DNA from: Marsupella aquatica
Taxonomy: Eukaryota > Marchantiophyta
DNA: 64,000 nucleotides
Reading direction: 5' to 3'
NCBI GenBank assembly: GCA_973895155.1
Contig: OZ316898.1
Location: 6,324,001 to 6,388,000 of the forward strand
Shown: one piece after another, positions 23,601 to 36,000 of the stretch
Layout of the letters: the number at the start of each line of letters is the position of its first letter
Numbering within the stretch: position 1 is the stretch's first letter
The notes under the pieces: model-generated
Seen by the model: the letters and a program-made list of their open reading frames with translations, nothing else
The model's database searches: none
What the model was told of the DNA's origin: nothing
Made by a program: the position numbers and the translations under genes

Positions 23601-23870
23601 CCAGATTGAATGAGGCACTCAGGCATGCGCAGCCCCCTCCATAGGGCTTCGCGCCCCTCCTGGCCCCGACACCCCTGCTCCCCCGTCCGTGGCGAATGAA
23701 GGAGGCACGAGCCTCGCTCGCCCCCCTCCATAGGGCTTCGCGCCCTCTTACCTCGCTCGCCCCCCTCCATAGGGCTTCGTGCCCTCCAGCCTCGCTCGCC
23801 CCCCTCCATAGGGCTTCGCGCCCTCCTGCCTTGCTCGCCCCCCCATAACATGCGATTGATTGAATTCTCC
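23600..23870. repeat. GC-rich 39-bp tandem repeat
   Basis: The unit cctcgctcgcccccctccat, then agggcttcg(c/t)gccctc, starts at 23712, 23751, 23790 and (ccttgctcg) 23829. A related partial unit sits at 23632-23665. The long minus-strand frames here (MEGGERG... style repeats) are translations of the repeat. Confidence 0.85.
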
Positions 23871-24114
23871 CTATGGGACCGGCCCTCCTTGCACAGTGCA
23901 ACGCACTGGCATAGGGCTCGTATTATTATGAAAGGCAATATTTCAAATTTTGAGATTTCATTTTCTAACCTTTATAAAATTTATGTATAAATCAGTGTAT
24001 AAATTTTTTAAAACACTTAGAATTTTTCAAAATATACATTGAATTCTTTGCCAAGTTTAAAATGTATCCAACATTTCTGTCACATGGACAATAATTTTCA
24101 ATAAATGTTTCTTG

Positions 24115-24735
24115 ACCGTACCGTACCATACCATACCATACCATAGGTCAAAGTGAAAGTATTGGAGCAAGTTAAAGTAACTCTTTGAGATCAAAGATTG
24201 CAAAAAAGTCAGCAAGTATTTTTTGAGCTTACCTTACATCCATTTCATGTACATACCATACCATACCATAGGTTGTACATGAAATGAATTGAAGCAAGTT
24301 CAAGTAACCTTCGAGATCAAAAATTGCAAACAAAGTCAATAAGTGTTTTTTGAGCTTACCTTACACCATACCATACCATAAATGAAAGGATTAGAGCAAG
24401 TTGAACTAACGCTTGACACCAAAGACTGTGAACAAAGTTTTAAGTGGTTTTTGAGCTTACCTTATACCGTACCACAGGTCATCCATGAAATGGATTGAAG
24501 CAAGTTCAAGTAAGTCTTTAAGATCAAAGTTTGCCAACAAAGTCAATAAGTGTTTTTTGAGCTTACCTGGCACCATACCATACCATAAATGAAAGGATTA
24601 GATCAAGTTGAAGTAACTTTTTAGATCGAATAAAGTGTTTTTTGAGCTTACCTTATACCATACCACAGGTCATGCTGGAAATGGACTGAAGCAAGTTCAA
24701 GTAACTGTTTTGAGATCAGAGATTGCGAAACAAAG
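24115..24735. repeat. degenerate repeat with 'ccata' microsatellite cores
   Basis: Blocks of a ~85-126 bp unit recur: a (ccata)n run, then a segment with gagcaagtt(a/g)aagtaac, gatcaaagattgc and tttttgagcttacctta. The word tgagctt falls at about 24224, 24350, 24452, 24558 and 24643. Unit length varies because of internal deletions and differing numbers of ccata. Non-coding. Confidence 0.8.
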
Positions 24736-25694
24736 TTACCACTACGGTAGTCCCTAAGGTATTGGCGACGAAAGTATCAGAAATTGATTTAGGTCGTCGG
24801 AAAACAAAACTTGTTGGACACAAACCTCCGAAAAACCCGTGTGAGGAAACAGAGGAAGAAATGTGAAGAGGAGCTCGTCGAAGGGCCACACCGAATGACA
24901 AGCGAGTCGATCTGTGCCGCTTATGGGATTCGCTGGTGATTGCTGGTGCTGGAGATTTGATTGGCCTCTACTTGAATCGATTGTAATGATGCATAATGGA
25001 GCCGCGTTTTACAGTAGTCTTTGTTTTGCGCCTAAGAAGACTTGCCTGCACTTAGAAGGTGCGAAAGGGTTGACCGCTGCTTGAAGTTGACCCAGAATTA
25101 GGATACGTAGTAACTACACCTGGGAGGAACTTGAGGTCGAAAGCGCTGTGAGGGCCGCCGTGAGGCCTGATGCTGGCGACTGGTCGTCACGAAAAAAAAG
25201 TTTACTCAGTGCATCGACTTTGGTACGCCTCTACGTCTTCTCGAAAGGCTAATTGTCCTCCCATTTTCCCGGTCCTTGATTTTGAATTACTAAGTACATG
25301 GGAATTTGACAATTGGGCTTTTGGAAATAGACCCAAACCTAACTCAGAAGTTCTACTGACTGTCTCCTGTCGAACGTAGCTCTTACCTAGTTCCATTGCA
25401 ACAATCCGGAATGCTTCCGGGAATCATATCTCACAATCCTTTTGCAGACCCATCGGATTGCAATGCTGAACCCTAAGAAATTCCATTCTATGTACTTTTT
25501 ACTTGAGCTGTGATTGTCCACCGGTTTCAGTGGAGAGTCCTCACATTTTGGCACCCCGTTTAGGCCCTTATTTCTTTGTCCATGGTGGATTGTCAATCTC
25601 TCGATCTGTCCGCAACATCATTTTCCTTCTGATCCGGAACGACCCCGAGAATTCAGTCATAATTGGAGATTGATATTTGGATAGGCTCTGGGTT
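24736..25694. other. intergenic, upstream of the RRP7-like gene
   Basis: No gene was recognised. A site II-type element TGGGCT lies at 25314-25319. The frames seen are short and without family features. Upstream non-coding exons of the RRP7 gene could lie here. Confidence 0.35.
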
Positions 25695-25717
25695 GAGGGT
25701 TTAGGGTTTAGGGTTTA
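25695..25717 (+). promoter_or_regulatory. telobox (three TTTAGGG-type units)
   Basis: gggtttagggtttagggttt lies about 190 bp before the RRP7-like ATG. In plants, teloboxes, often with site II (TGGGCY) elements such as the one at 25314, mark promoters of ribosome-biogenesis and translation genes. Its role here is inferred from that association. Confidence 0.55.
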
Positions 25718-25902
25718 TCTGATTCAAGACTCACCTTCATGTGATTACTTTCGGTGATGTGGATTGCTGTCACCGGTATGTTAAGCGCTAAGATTTCTGC
25801 TTCATTTGGCTTCAGTCTTAAACAAGGTGGAGATCTCGTGGCCTTTACCATTGTGAGTGCCCTGTTGCGAAGCAACGGCTCGTTTCGTTGTCAACGAATT
25901 CA

Positions 25903-27424
25903 ATGAAAAAGAAGGCAGCTAAACGAGCGCTTCTCGATGATCACGTACATCACGAGACAAACCATGATCATGTACATCACGAGACAAACCATGATCATGC
26001 AGTGAAGAAGACTACAGAGGATATAGAAGGGGATGCTCCGCTACGAGGAATGAAGAGTGAGTACCGTTTATTAGTCAAATCTTGAATGGTGTTTTGATGA
26101 TGATTTAGAGGGTTTTGGCAGTGTATTTTCTCCGAAAGAGCTCTTGCGCTGCTAGTCACTGGCCTTTTTTTTGGATTGAACCCAGAATGGATTGCCGAGT
26201 ACTATGCGAAGAGACCAGGTATCTCTGTACTACAAGTAGGGATCGATGCTTTCATGGCGGACTACGATGCTCGCGAGGAACAGGTGCTTTCAAACTCTGA
26301 ATACTCATTGTATAGCTATGTGTCATTCATCTCTAAAAAGATCCACTAGGCTCCAGGTTTGGTGGGAGATTTGGGATTTCAATTTACTTTAAATGTTGTG
26401 AATGACACTATTTTACAGCTTCATGAATGAGTTCAAGTTATGCTCTCTCTCAACTAGGATACACCCGACTCAAGGGTCTGGAGCCATTGCTCTCTGCAGT
26501 TGTTTGGGGAGCCTAGTTAGCTCCCCCCAACGCAAACAAGATCCAGATAATACATGCTATGTTTCTGGGGTGGGAAAATATATATTGAGTTTATTTTAGT
26601 CTGGTTGAAGTAGGTATGACTGTACGTCGTTAGAATGTCCAACGGGAATATCTGAATATGAAGTGTCAACGAAAACAACATCCCAACTTATACTTGCCAA
26701 ACAGGGTTCCCACTTATTGTTGAGAGGGAACTTTGTTTAACTCAGGTGTATGCCCGTTTTTTCTGAATAAGTATTCGCTTCGCAGGCTAGGAAAGACAAA
26801 CTTGCTGCAGCGGAAGAGGACGGGTGGACTGTGGTGGTTGGAAGTAAGGGAAGGAAGAAGACAACAGATTTAGAAAGCGGAATAAGGGTGGGAGCAGTCT
26901 CCACAGCCGCTGCTACTGAGAAGGCAACAAAGCGGAGCAAGAAAGAAGTTGTTATGGACTTCTACCGCTTCCAGAGACGAGAATCAAGGCGGAATGGTAT
27001 CATTCTCTATCTCATTTCCTGACGTCTGCTTATTAGGAGTCGGTAAGCTTGTGATATCGTCAAATCTAGTTCTCTAGAAATACCAGATATTCCAGCATCT
27101 TTTCCTCTGCACCTCACTTGGCCCATACGAAAAACTTTCCTATTAGCTAAAGTTTCTATGGGGCTAAACAAGTGACTGAATCTTCATTGACAGTTTTATG
27201 CGAACTGGTAAGATTAGGTTGGTGTCGTTTGAAATTCAAATGAAATGATGGACCTGTTTGGGTGCTGAAACTCAAGATGCCTTTTTTTTTTTCATGGTCT
27301 TGCATGCCATCTGATATTTCTCTTCATGGCTGCTGCAGAGGTGCTGGAACTGCAACAAAAATTTGTCGAGGATAAAAAGAGAATAGCTAAATTGAGAGAG
27401 GCTCGAAAATTCCGACCCTACTGA
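25903..27424 (+). CDS. RRP7: RRP7-family pre-rRNA processing protein, short N-terminus
   Basis: RRP7 is an SSU-processome factor for 18S rRNA maturation. Exons 2-4 are clear. One ends at 26283 and encodes NPEWIAEYYAKRPGISVLQ and FMADYDAREEQ; 26786-26996 carries DGWTVVVGSKGRKKTTD and MDFYRFQRRES; 27339-27424 carries QQKFVEDKKRIAKL and the near-invariant C-terminus ARKFRPY-stop. Exon 1 starts at ATG 25903 and has a Lys-rich start plus a duplicated HHETNHDHV unit. Its end is uncertain. A GTGAGT donor at 26057 joined to the tag acceptor at 26153-26155 keeps the frame and gives 192 residues. The upstream part of the family, including an RRM-like half in animal RRP7, is absent, and reading through meets TGA at 26083. 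The gene may be an N-terminally shortened copy, or further 5' exons were missed. A telobox precedes it. Confidence 0.72.
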
Positions 27425-28891
27425 CGTTTTAGGAGTTGAGAAGTGGTCTCCGTGACTAAATCTAGGGGGCTGGACGGACGATTTGTCACAGGAGAATCAG
27501 TCAGGAATTGTACCATACGTTCCCTATTGTGAACGGCAATTTTGCGTATTATCCTATATCACGAGTTCTTCTGAGTTTGTGGAGTGTCACGAAAAAAAAT
27601 TGAAGAAGGTACTTCGCAACGAAGGTACTCCGCATAGAAAGCCAGGGTCTGCTCAAAAGGAAGCTCGAGTCCAGCCCAATGTTAGTTCCTTTGGGGCTTA
27701 ACATGCCTTAAATATGAAAGTGCATGCTAGATTTCCTGACAACACTTTTGGCCTTTCTCACAGGGCACCTCCGGGCTCTTTGGTTGGCACGCTTCACATT
27801 TTCAGCGCGTCTAAAAGTTCCGAATGGACCAGCACTTGTGTCCCGGAGCTTCGGTGGGTTGAGTGACAAAAATTTGAATGATAGCCACCTCGTCGAAAAT
27901 CACGAACAAACACACTTTCAATACCTTCAGATGCAAAGGTCATTCTCAGTCATTATGATCACTCGTTCGAGAGAGAGATGGGCTCAATCATATGAGCATT
28001 ACATATCATAGTTATTATAGCCAATAAAGTTATGGCAGATATCTCTGTATTTACACGACATAGAAGGGCATTGTAGTAATTTCACTATAGACATTTTTGT
28101 CCATTTAGCAAATGCAATCCGGAACTAATCAAATTTACAATCTTGCCTTGAAGACTGTTTACTAATGAAGACACTTTGCCCTTATATGGATCCGTGCACA
28201 GTAGGCAGCATTCACAAATGTAAAAACAGCCTCATTTCTGCACCTTCAGTGTGTGATGGGGTGTTAGAGAATGGGAGCAACAAATGGGCTTCCAAAGAAT
28301 GCTTATCCATAACTACAGCAGCTTATACATCATTAATGTGATCCATAGTAGTGCACTTTTCATTGCAAGTAGTTGTATATATTTACTGCACTATCAAGGA
28401 AACACAAGTGCCAAACATGCATACAAGAATTCAAGAACGCAAAGGCAAGAGACAGAAAATAACAAAAAAACTCCCAAAGTGACCAAGGAGCCAAAAAAAG
28501 TCCCTACACCCGTGCAAAGACGCTTGCCTATCAACAATGTAAAAAGGTCTACAGAACCCATCTTTGCCACGCGAGGCACCGACCAGGTTTGAACTGTAGC
28601 ATTGTGGCAACCATTTTGTGGATCTGATGAGTAGGTCACTGTACAGTACCTTTGCCACCGTGGTTGCACTCCCATTCCAGACTGTGGTTAAGTCCTGGTC
28701 GAGTTAAGTTTAGGCACCGCAAAAAAATGACCATGAATCCGTCAGTCCGTCGGTGCTCCCGTCGGCCAAGACCGTGTCGTCAACCTATTCGCGTTTGCGT
28801 GTAACGGAGATCCCATCCGTCCACATGCTTGACATGAGCCGTCCGATTGATATATGAACGACCTAGATCGTCCGAGACTGGCTGGATACGA
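27425..28891. other. intergenic, nothing firm
   Basis: This includes the RRP7 3' UTR at its start. ORFs of up to 102 codons (for example 27724-28011 and 28284-28592) have no recognisable features. Around 28795-28885 there are several ccgtccga/ccgtcc words of a type common in plant promoter DNA. Confidence 0.35.
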
Positions 28892-28924
28892 GAGCTTTTT
28901 CAAACATTTCTTGTTTGAAAAGCT
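28892..28924. other. short perfect-type hairpin
   Basis: gagctttttcaaaca and tgtttgaaaagctc are inverse copies (one extra T in the left arm) separated by about 4 bases. It lies directly before the 53-bp repeat array upstream of GRV2. Confidence 0.6.
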
Positions 28925-28954
28925 CCCCTCGTGCCGGTGACGGACGGAGTCTTA

Positions 28955-29217
28955 ATTTCCGTCTGTCCATCATTTCGTTCGTTGGCGACTGAATGCTGTT
29001 GTTTTAATTTTCCGTCTGTCCATCATTCCGTTCGTTAGCGACTGAATGCTGTTGTTTTAATTTTCCGTCTGTCCATCATTCCGTTCGTTAGCGACTGCAT
29101 GCTGTTGTTTTAATTTTCCGTCTGTCCATCATTCCGTTCGTTAGCGACTGAATGCTGTTGTTTTTATTTTCCGTCTGTCCATCATTCCGTTCGTTAGCGA
29201 CTGAATGTTGTTGTTCA
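28955..29217. repeat. 53-bp tandem repeat, 5 copies
   Basis: ccgtctgtccatcattccgt starts at 28959, 29012, 29065, 29118 and 29171, an exact 53-bp period with very few differences. The array ends about 800 bp before the GRV2 start codon. Confidence 0.92.
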
Positions 29218-30020
29218 GTAGAGTTGACAGAGTTTAGTCGTCACTGAAAGTGCGGCGAGGAAAAGAGAGGAGAGCGAAGAGAGAGTGAGCTCAAAGAGAA
29301 GGAAGAGAGGAGAGACATGCGGAGCGAAGGAAGGAGAGAAGGAGATACAGGACAGGCAAGCGAAGAGGGACAGAAGGCGAAATCGGAGAGGGAAGCGGAA
29401 ATGTTAGGCGGACATTGTTCGAAAGAGGCAGAATAATAATTGGGTTGATTTGGTTTGTGCTCTAAGAAAGCTCCGGTTGGAGCTTTACAGGGAAGGAGTT
29501 CGGATGGGGGAAGGGCCCTGGCGTTGAATTGCTGTACAGAGAAGTACATCGAGCGGATTGTACTTGTGGTCGGATTCTGGTTGCTGTGGCCGGTGCGGAT
29601 TTGGACTTGTCGTGGTGGGAAAGGGGGAATTGGTAGGATTTAATGAAATCGAGTATACTCAGGATCATGAGGGATCGATTGACTGCCAGGCGGGATACAA
29701 TGGATGAGCAGCAATGGATCGATTTATGAGTGGTGGATCGATTTATGAGGGGTAGGTCAAAAGACAGGGTAATGCTGGATCGGCTGATGACATTTTAGGA
29801 GGAAGGGGGACAGGACTAGGAATCAAAGGAGGAGGATCTGAAGGGTAGGGAAGCCGTGTCAGTGGCAGAGACAGGGGCAGGGACAGGGGCAGGGAGAGGG
29901 GAAGAAGAGGAAGGAGGGGAAGAGCTGGGGGCGAATCAGTCCGGGAGCCGCGACCAGGCGTTGAGGAGCTGGTGGCGGTTCCGTCCGGATGCGCAGCCTC
30001 TCCAAATATCGCACAATAGA
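29218..30020 (+). promoter_or_regulatory. GRV2 promoter/5' leader with GA-rich tract
   Basis: No gene. A purine-rich strand with many gagag/gaagag words spans about 29255-29400, typical of plant 5' leaders. The reading frame of GRV2 exon 1 stays open back to a TAG at 29817 but contains no ATG upstream of 30021, so this stretch is treated as leader. Confidence 0.45.
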
Positions 30021-33000
30021 ATGGATTATCTTACGAGGCCGGGGACGTATGAGCCGCCTCCTCCTCCGGATCCCCCAGTCCCGGAAGAGCAGGAGTATAT
30101 AGCAAGGTATCTGGTAACTAAGCATTCGTGGAGAGGAAAGTACAAGAGAATTCTGTGCATATCGCAGTCGGGAATTACGACACTGGACCCGACGACATTA
30201 CATGTCACAAATTCATACGATCTATTGACTGACTACGAGGGATCAGCTCCCGTGCCCAGTAACCGCGATGATCCCATGCAGCAGCTGGCTTTGGAGTTCA
30301 CCATGAGTGTTCGCACTGAAGGCCGAGGAAAATTCAAGTCCCTCAAGTTCTCCTCCAGGTGCTATGCATGTCGATTATGTCAACTTTAATGTCAACTTTC
30401 TGTCCCTCGTACCTGTTGGCGCGGTTGGGATCTAATGGAGTTTACTCATACAGACTCCCAGTTAGCCTTCGGAATTCTAGATGCTTCAGAGCTGAGATCG
30501 CCATTGAAGGGTTTAAGCCGATTTTCATGATGTGTTTAGTGCCCTCAAGTGTGGAAGTGTCATACTGCTAATCACTCTTCAACTCTTCTCTCACATGGGT
30601 TCTGGCTCTACGCATTGCAATCCAATGGCAGGGAATTCTCTGAACCCTAACGCCCCTGTTACGCCGTTAGTCCCTTTTATGTGGGTTTAAGTCCGTATTT
30701 TAATTCAATAGTACAATTTTCTTAAAAAAAGATTCAGCACCGAGTGCAATCGCTGGAGCCTACTTGCCTAACCTTGAACAAGCTGTTAGAAAATGTGCTA
30801 TCTGAAGTTTCAGGACAATTTTACGTTCTTTACTGGACGTGTCAGTGTTTGGGCATGATATTTTGATTCTGCAGTCCACCGGACACGATTTTCTTACTTA
30901 GTTGGAGAATTTCGCTTTGACCATATACTTAGGTTTCGCTCAAACCAGGATAGCTTCGTTATACTTCGAGGGTATTTGTCCATGTGTCATTTGGTTCAGG
31001 CTGTTTAGAATGTTCCTTATCAGATGAACATCCCTCTTACTTTGTGCTTGGTGAATAGGTGCCGGGCTTCAATTTTGACGGACTTGCATAAAGTAAGATA
31101 TGGCAGAAGTACAGGGCCAACATCAACTCCTCCTCCAGTTGCCGATTTTCCAGTTCTTCATCTTCGTCGGCGTGCCTCTAACTGGGATCCTTTTGTAAGT
31201 TTGGACCTCTGGGCTGAGATTTTTCATACATTCATCTAGCCATTTTGACCTTTCAGGGTTTTTGCTTTCAGCGGTCTGAGGAAAATCCACATTTTAAGTT
31301 AGGTCAACTTGTTGGTCAAGTCTTGGCGAATCAATTCTTACCCGGTTTGGGTTAGAAGGGGCCCAACTGGCCGGTTTAAAGATGGATTAATTAGACTTTA
31401 CGTGAATCGAGGCAAGCAGAAGAGACAGCGCAATTGAATGCCGTTCTAGTTTAAAAAAAAGTCAAAGCATCTATCGTCTGCTTCAAAATCGCTGTTATTA
31501 CCATCCTTTCTAAGCTTATTTACAAACACTCCGTATAAGGATTTAGTAGAAGCCAGATTGAACGTATTTTCAGTAGGATTCCTTCTTGGAGCTTTTCGAA
31601 CAGGGGATATCTTTGGACTTAATTTTAACAGAAAGAGTCTGACCTGGTTTGAAACTCAAAGAATGAAATTGTTGCTCGACAAACGCAGAGCCTTAGGATT
31701 ACGACAATTGGAATTGAGGTGCGGCAGTCCAAAAATGGCAACCTTCATTGGTGTCTGGATTTCAGAGATATGGACTCTCCAGGAATTATTTTACTCTCTG
31801 ACGTATATGGTCGCAAGGGATCAGAAGGAGGTGGATTTGTACTGTGTCCTCTGTACGGCCGCAAATGCAAAGCCTTCATTGCATCGTCAGGTGTATCAAA
31901 TTCTGCGATTCTTTTAAAAATGGTATGTCCAGACTAATTGCTGTACTCCTACCCAAAGTTTCCAACTTCCAAAGGGAGCTTGTGTGTGGTCTGCAATGCT
32001 TTTCCATCATTATATCTTGTGGAGTTCTATGAATGCCTCCGGCTCTCATTACTGTTGTTGTTCTGCCAAGCAGACAACCATGGCCAAGGCACATGTAGGA
32101 AGTACCATCAATGTAGATACCTCACAAACCATTGGTGCTTCAGAGTTTTTGAAACAAAGAGGTACATGCAAATCTCTGCACTGGTTCTTTCTTCTTCAAC
32201 CTGTTGTAAATGCTGAATTCAGAGCTTGCTCAAGTCTGGCTGGCATCGTGCTTCTCCTGCCATGGCTGCGACATGTAAAGGGGATTATAAAGATAAAGTT
32301 TTCAGAAGTTTGACTGTAGCTTTCTGGCTATATGCTGCGATCCATAGTATCCCCTTTTATTCCATAGGGATATAATAATATGTAAAAATTCTTGGATATC
32401 GTATGGCCACGTGAGTAATTATGTCCTGATCAAAGATGTGTTGTTTGAGAATGTACTACAGCTAAGGCTGCCGTGGGTGCGGAGGAATCACCTGTGGGAG
32501 AATGGTCTGTTAATAGGCTGCGCTCCGCTGGTCATGGCACAGCGAGTATAGTGAATTTCCCTTTTGAGCTTGGGCCAAAAGGTGGCCTTGGTCCATCAGG
32601 GGATGTTGCTGCCAGACAGCTTGTTTTAACGAAGAGTTCTTTAGTAGAACGAAGACCTGACAACTATGAGGTGAGTTACAGATGTAAAGTTTGTAGCCCG
32701 AAGCTAGAGCTTGCTTTCTACTATTCAACTTCACCTATTATTAGCAATCGGTCGCAGACAATCCATCAGTGTTCTGCTGAATGCTGCAATTGTCCTCACT
32801 GGCTACAATGACTTGTGTGTGTTATCCAGTCCCTCCATGGTCAACGGCGGCAATGATTTGCATGGATTCTGGGTAATGGGAGACTTCTAATTCAGTTATC
32901 TGCAGGCAGTTATTGTTCGGCCATTGTCTGCAGTTGCTGCTCTTGTTCGATTTGGAGAGGAGCCACAAATGTTTGCTCTCGAATTTAATGATGGGTGCCC

Positions 33001-36000
33001 TATTCATGTAAGTGATAAGTTGGAGATGGAGTCCGTGAATTCCTATGTTGCCACAGACAGTATTCTTGTAGTTCTCAGTTGTGTGCGTATTGAAGTTATC
33101 GCTTGTTAATTTAAGAAACGTGTGCACACCTCTTTGTGATCAGCTTCTTCAAAAGAGGTTAATGGGGATATTGTTGGGTGGTGGTTTGTGACGGGCAGGT
33201 ATATACAAGTACATCCAGGGATAGTTTACTAGCAGCAGTGAGAGACACTGTCCAATCGGAAGTGAGTAGTGAACAGCTTGTTTTGTGTGTTCTGAGCGTT
33301 TTCTTGAGTCCATCAAGAGGCGCATGGTGATTTTATGTTCCTATGCGGGTTTTCGTGCTCTTGGACAATGTGGTGCTTGTGTCTGAAGGCCTACAACATC
33401 TAAGTGTTACCCATTGGCCTCATGAACGCCTTTTGCACTTACAAGTTTCCTTTCTTTTTGAAGCTGTACTAATTCTACTCGTCATTCGTCCCATTTCAAG
33501 TAGCGTTCAGTCAATGCTACTCTGATCAGTTTCTTTGGTAAATTCTATGACCATTATCTGCGCGATTTTGTGAATGCGTTCTCGTGGCTCACATTTAGGA
33601 CCAATTGCAGGGGCAGCGGCCTGTACCAGTTTTGCCTAGGGTCACCATGCCCGGTCATTTCCTGGATCCCCCCCATGGACGAGTTATCCCTGCTCCTCCA
33701 CCAACGCCCAGCACTGGTGCACATCGACTTTTTGCAGATGTGGAGGGGGAAGCTTTACATGTGAAGCACCTTGCAGCTGCAGCAAAGGATGCTGTTGCGG
33801 AAGGTGGGTCTATACCAGGATCGAAAGCAAGACTTTGGAGGCGTGTAAGGGAATTTAATGCATGTGTGCCATACGGTGGCCTCCTACACAGTATGGATGT
33901 ACCTGACGTTACATTGTTGGCTTTGTTGTCCATGCTCCCCGCGCCCCCCAACTTACCGGCTGAAGCTCTCCCTCCTCCTCCTCCATCTCCGAAAGCAGCT
34001 GCCACTTTGATAGGTCTGATTGCTTGTCTTAGGCGGCTTCTTGGCTCATCGAGTGCGGCATCTATGGTTGTTTCAATGCCTGTAGCAGTTGGACGCATAA
34101 TGGGTTTACTAAGAAACGGGTCAGAGGGTGTTGCTGCTGAGGCAGCAGGGCTTCTTGCCATGCTCATTGGTGGTGGTTTGGGTGATCCTCTGAATACTCG
34201 AGGAGAAAGGCACGCAAACCTTTTACATGCTAAATCTGCGCTTCTAGGGCACCAGCTTCATATCACAGTGTTAGTGAACAGGCTAAAACCAGTATCGGTA
34301 TCCCCTTTGCTGTCCATGACTGTTGTTGAAGTGCTGGAGGCCATGTTATGTGAACCTCACAGTGAGACTACAGACTATGCAACTTTTGTTGAATTATTAC
34401 GGCAAGTAGCTGGTTTACGTAGAAGATTGTTTTCCTTATTTGCACATTCTGCTGAAGGAGTACGGGAGACAGTTGCTGTTATCATGCGTACAATTGCTGA
34501 GGAGGACACCATTGCTGCAGAGTCCATGAGGGATGCAGCATTGCGGGATGGTGCTTTACTAAGACACCTTGTACATTCTTTTTTCTTACTTCCTGGGGAG
34601 CGGCGGGAAGTGAGTAGGCAACTAGTTGCATTATGGGCAGATGGGCATCAACCAGCCCTGGATCTTCTCTCTCGGGTACTGCCTCCAGGGCTTGTTGCTT
34701 ATCTTAACACTAGGCCATCAGATGACGATGAAGACTCTGATTTGCAAGCTAGCCAAAGCTCTCCTGGAGGCTATTCGGCACAACGAAAACAGCTTCGAAT
34801 CTTGCAAAGACGGAGAGGGCGAGGTCCTAGAGTCAAAACTCTTACTGGTCCGAGCAGTAGTGTTGACGGTACAACACTTAATACCTCCAGCCAGGGAAGT
34901 TACTTAATTGCAAACGGTGCTGCCTCTAATGCTGCACCTGCGAACTCCCTTGAGCTAGGTGCTCGACCCCCTGAGCAACTTTTCATAGTTGGACAAAATG
35001 CAGGTGCCGTTCCTGATGTCCAGGGTGTTACAGCATCTGCAATGCCCTTGTCTGCAAGTGTCAATCTTGGGGATTCTACAGGAGATGCAAGTTTAACCAT
35101 GTCTTTCCAGCCAACAGGTCCAGCACCTGCACACGTCATTTCAGATAGTTTGGTCGCTGTTTCTGGTCGCCTTGTTTGCAACTGGCCCGAGTTTTGGAGA
35201 GAATTCAGTCTAGACCATAGTCGCGCTGATCTTATCTGGAATGAAAGGACGCGACAGGAGCTTCGAGAGGCTTTGACAGCAGAGGTCCATCATTTGGATG
35301 TGGAGAAAGAGAGGACAGGCGATGGTAGTGGTTTCGATATCGATGTCGCTGAGCAGAGGGGCAAGGAAGAGGTTTCAAGTCAGCTCTCCTGGAATTATGC
35401 GGAGTTTGCTGTGAGATATCCAAGTTTATCAAAAGAAGTCTGTGTCGGCCAATACTATTTGCGGCTTTTACTGGAAGGAGGCGGAATAGCAGGCAGAGCC
35501 GCTCAAGATTTTCCTCTCAGAGACCCCGTGACATTTTTCAGGGCCTTGTATCATCGGTTTCTCTGTGACGCAGATGTAGGATTGACTGTAGAAGGGGCAG
35601 ACATGGAGGAATTGGCTGCATCAGGAGACTGGTGTGATATGGGTGGTCTTGATGGGTTTGGTGGGGGTGGAGGATCAGCGGTAAGAGAGCTGTGTGCAAG
35701 AGCCATGGCAATTGTTTATGAGCAACATTATCAAGTGATTGGATTTTTTGATGGGACACCACACGTAACTGTACTCCTTGACCGAACCAATGATCGAGCG
35801 CTTCGCCACAGATTGCTACTCCTCCTCAAGGTGAGATCTGAGTAGTCTAGTCTGAACCTGAACCTGAAGTGAAGATAAGGTGTTAAAGTTACCTGTCGTA
35901 GTGACCGCGGTGTGAAGCTCAAGTGCCTGTGAGAAACTCCTGTCTCGTGGTAGTTTAGGCAGGTTTTCTCGTGGATGATGCAAATAGGGGTGTGCATGTA

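Noticed and set aside
23539-23938. Two minus-strand frames of 120-125 codons with EGGERG/RGASEA repeats
   Set aside because: Direct consequence of the 39-bp GC-rich tandem repeat.
33655-34167. 170-codon minus-strand frame inside GRV2 exon 8
   Set aside because: Antisense shadow of a strongly conserved coding exon.
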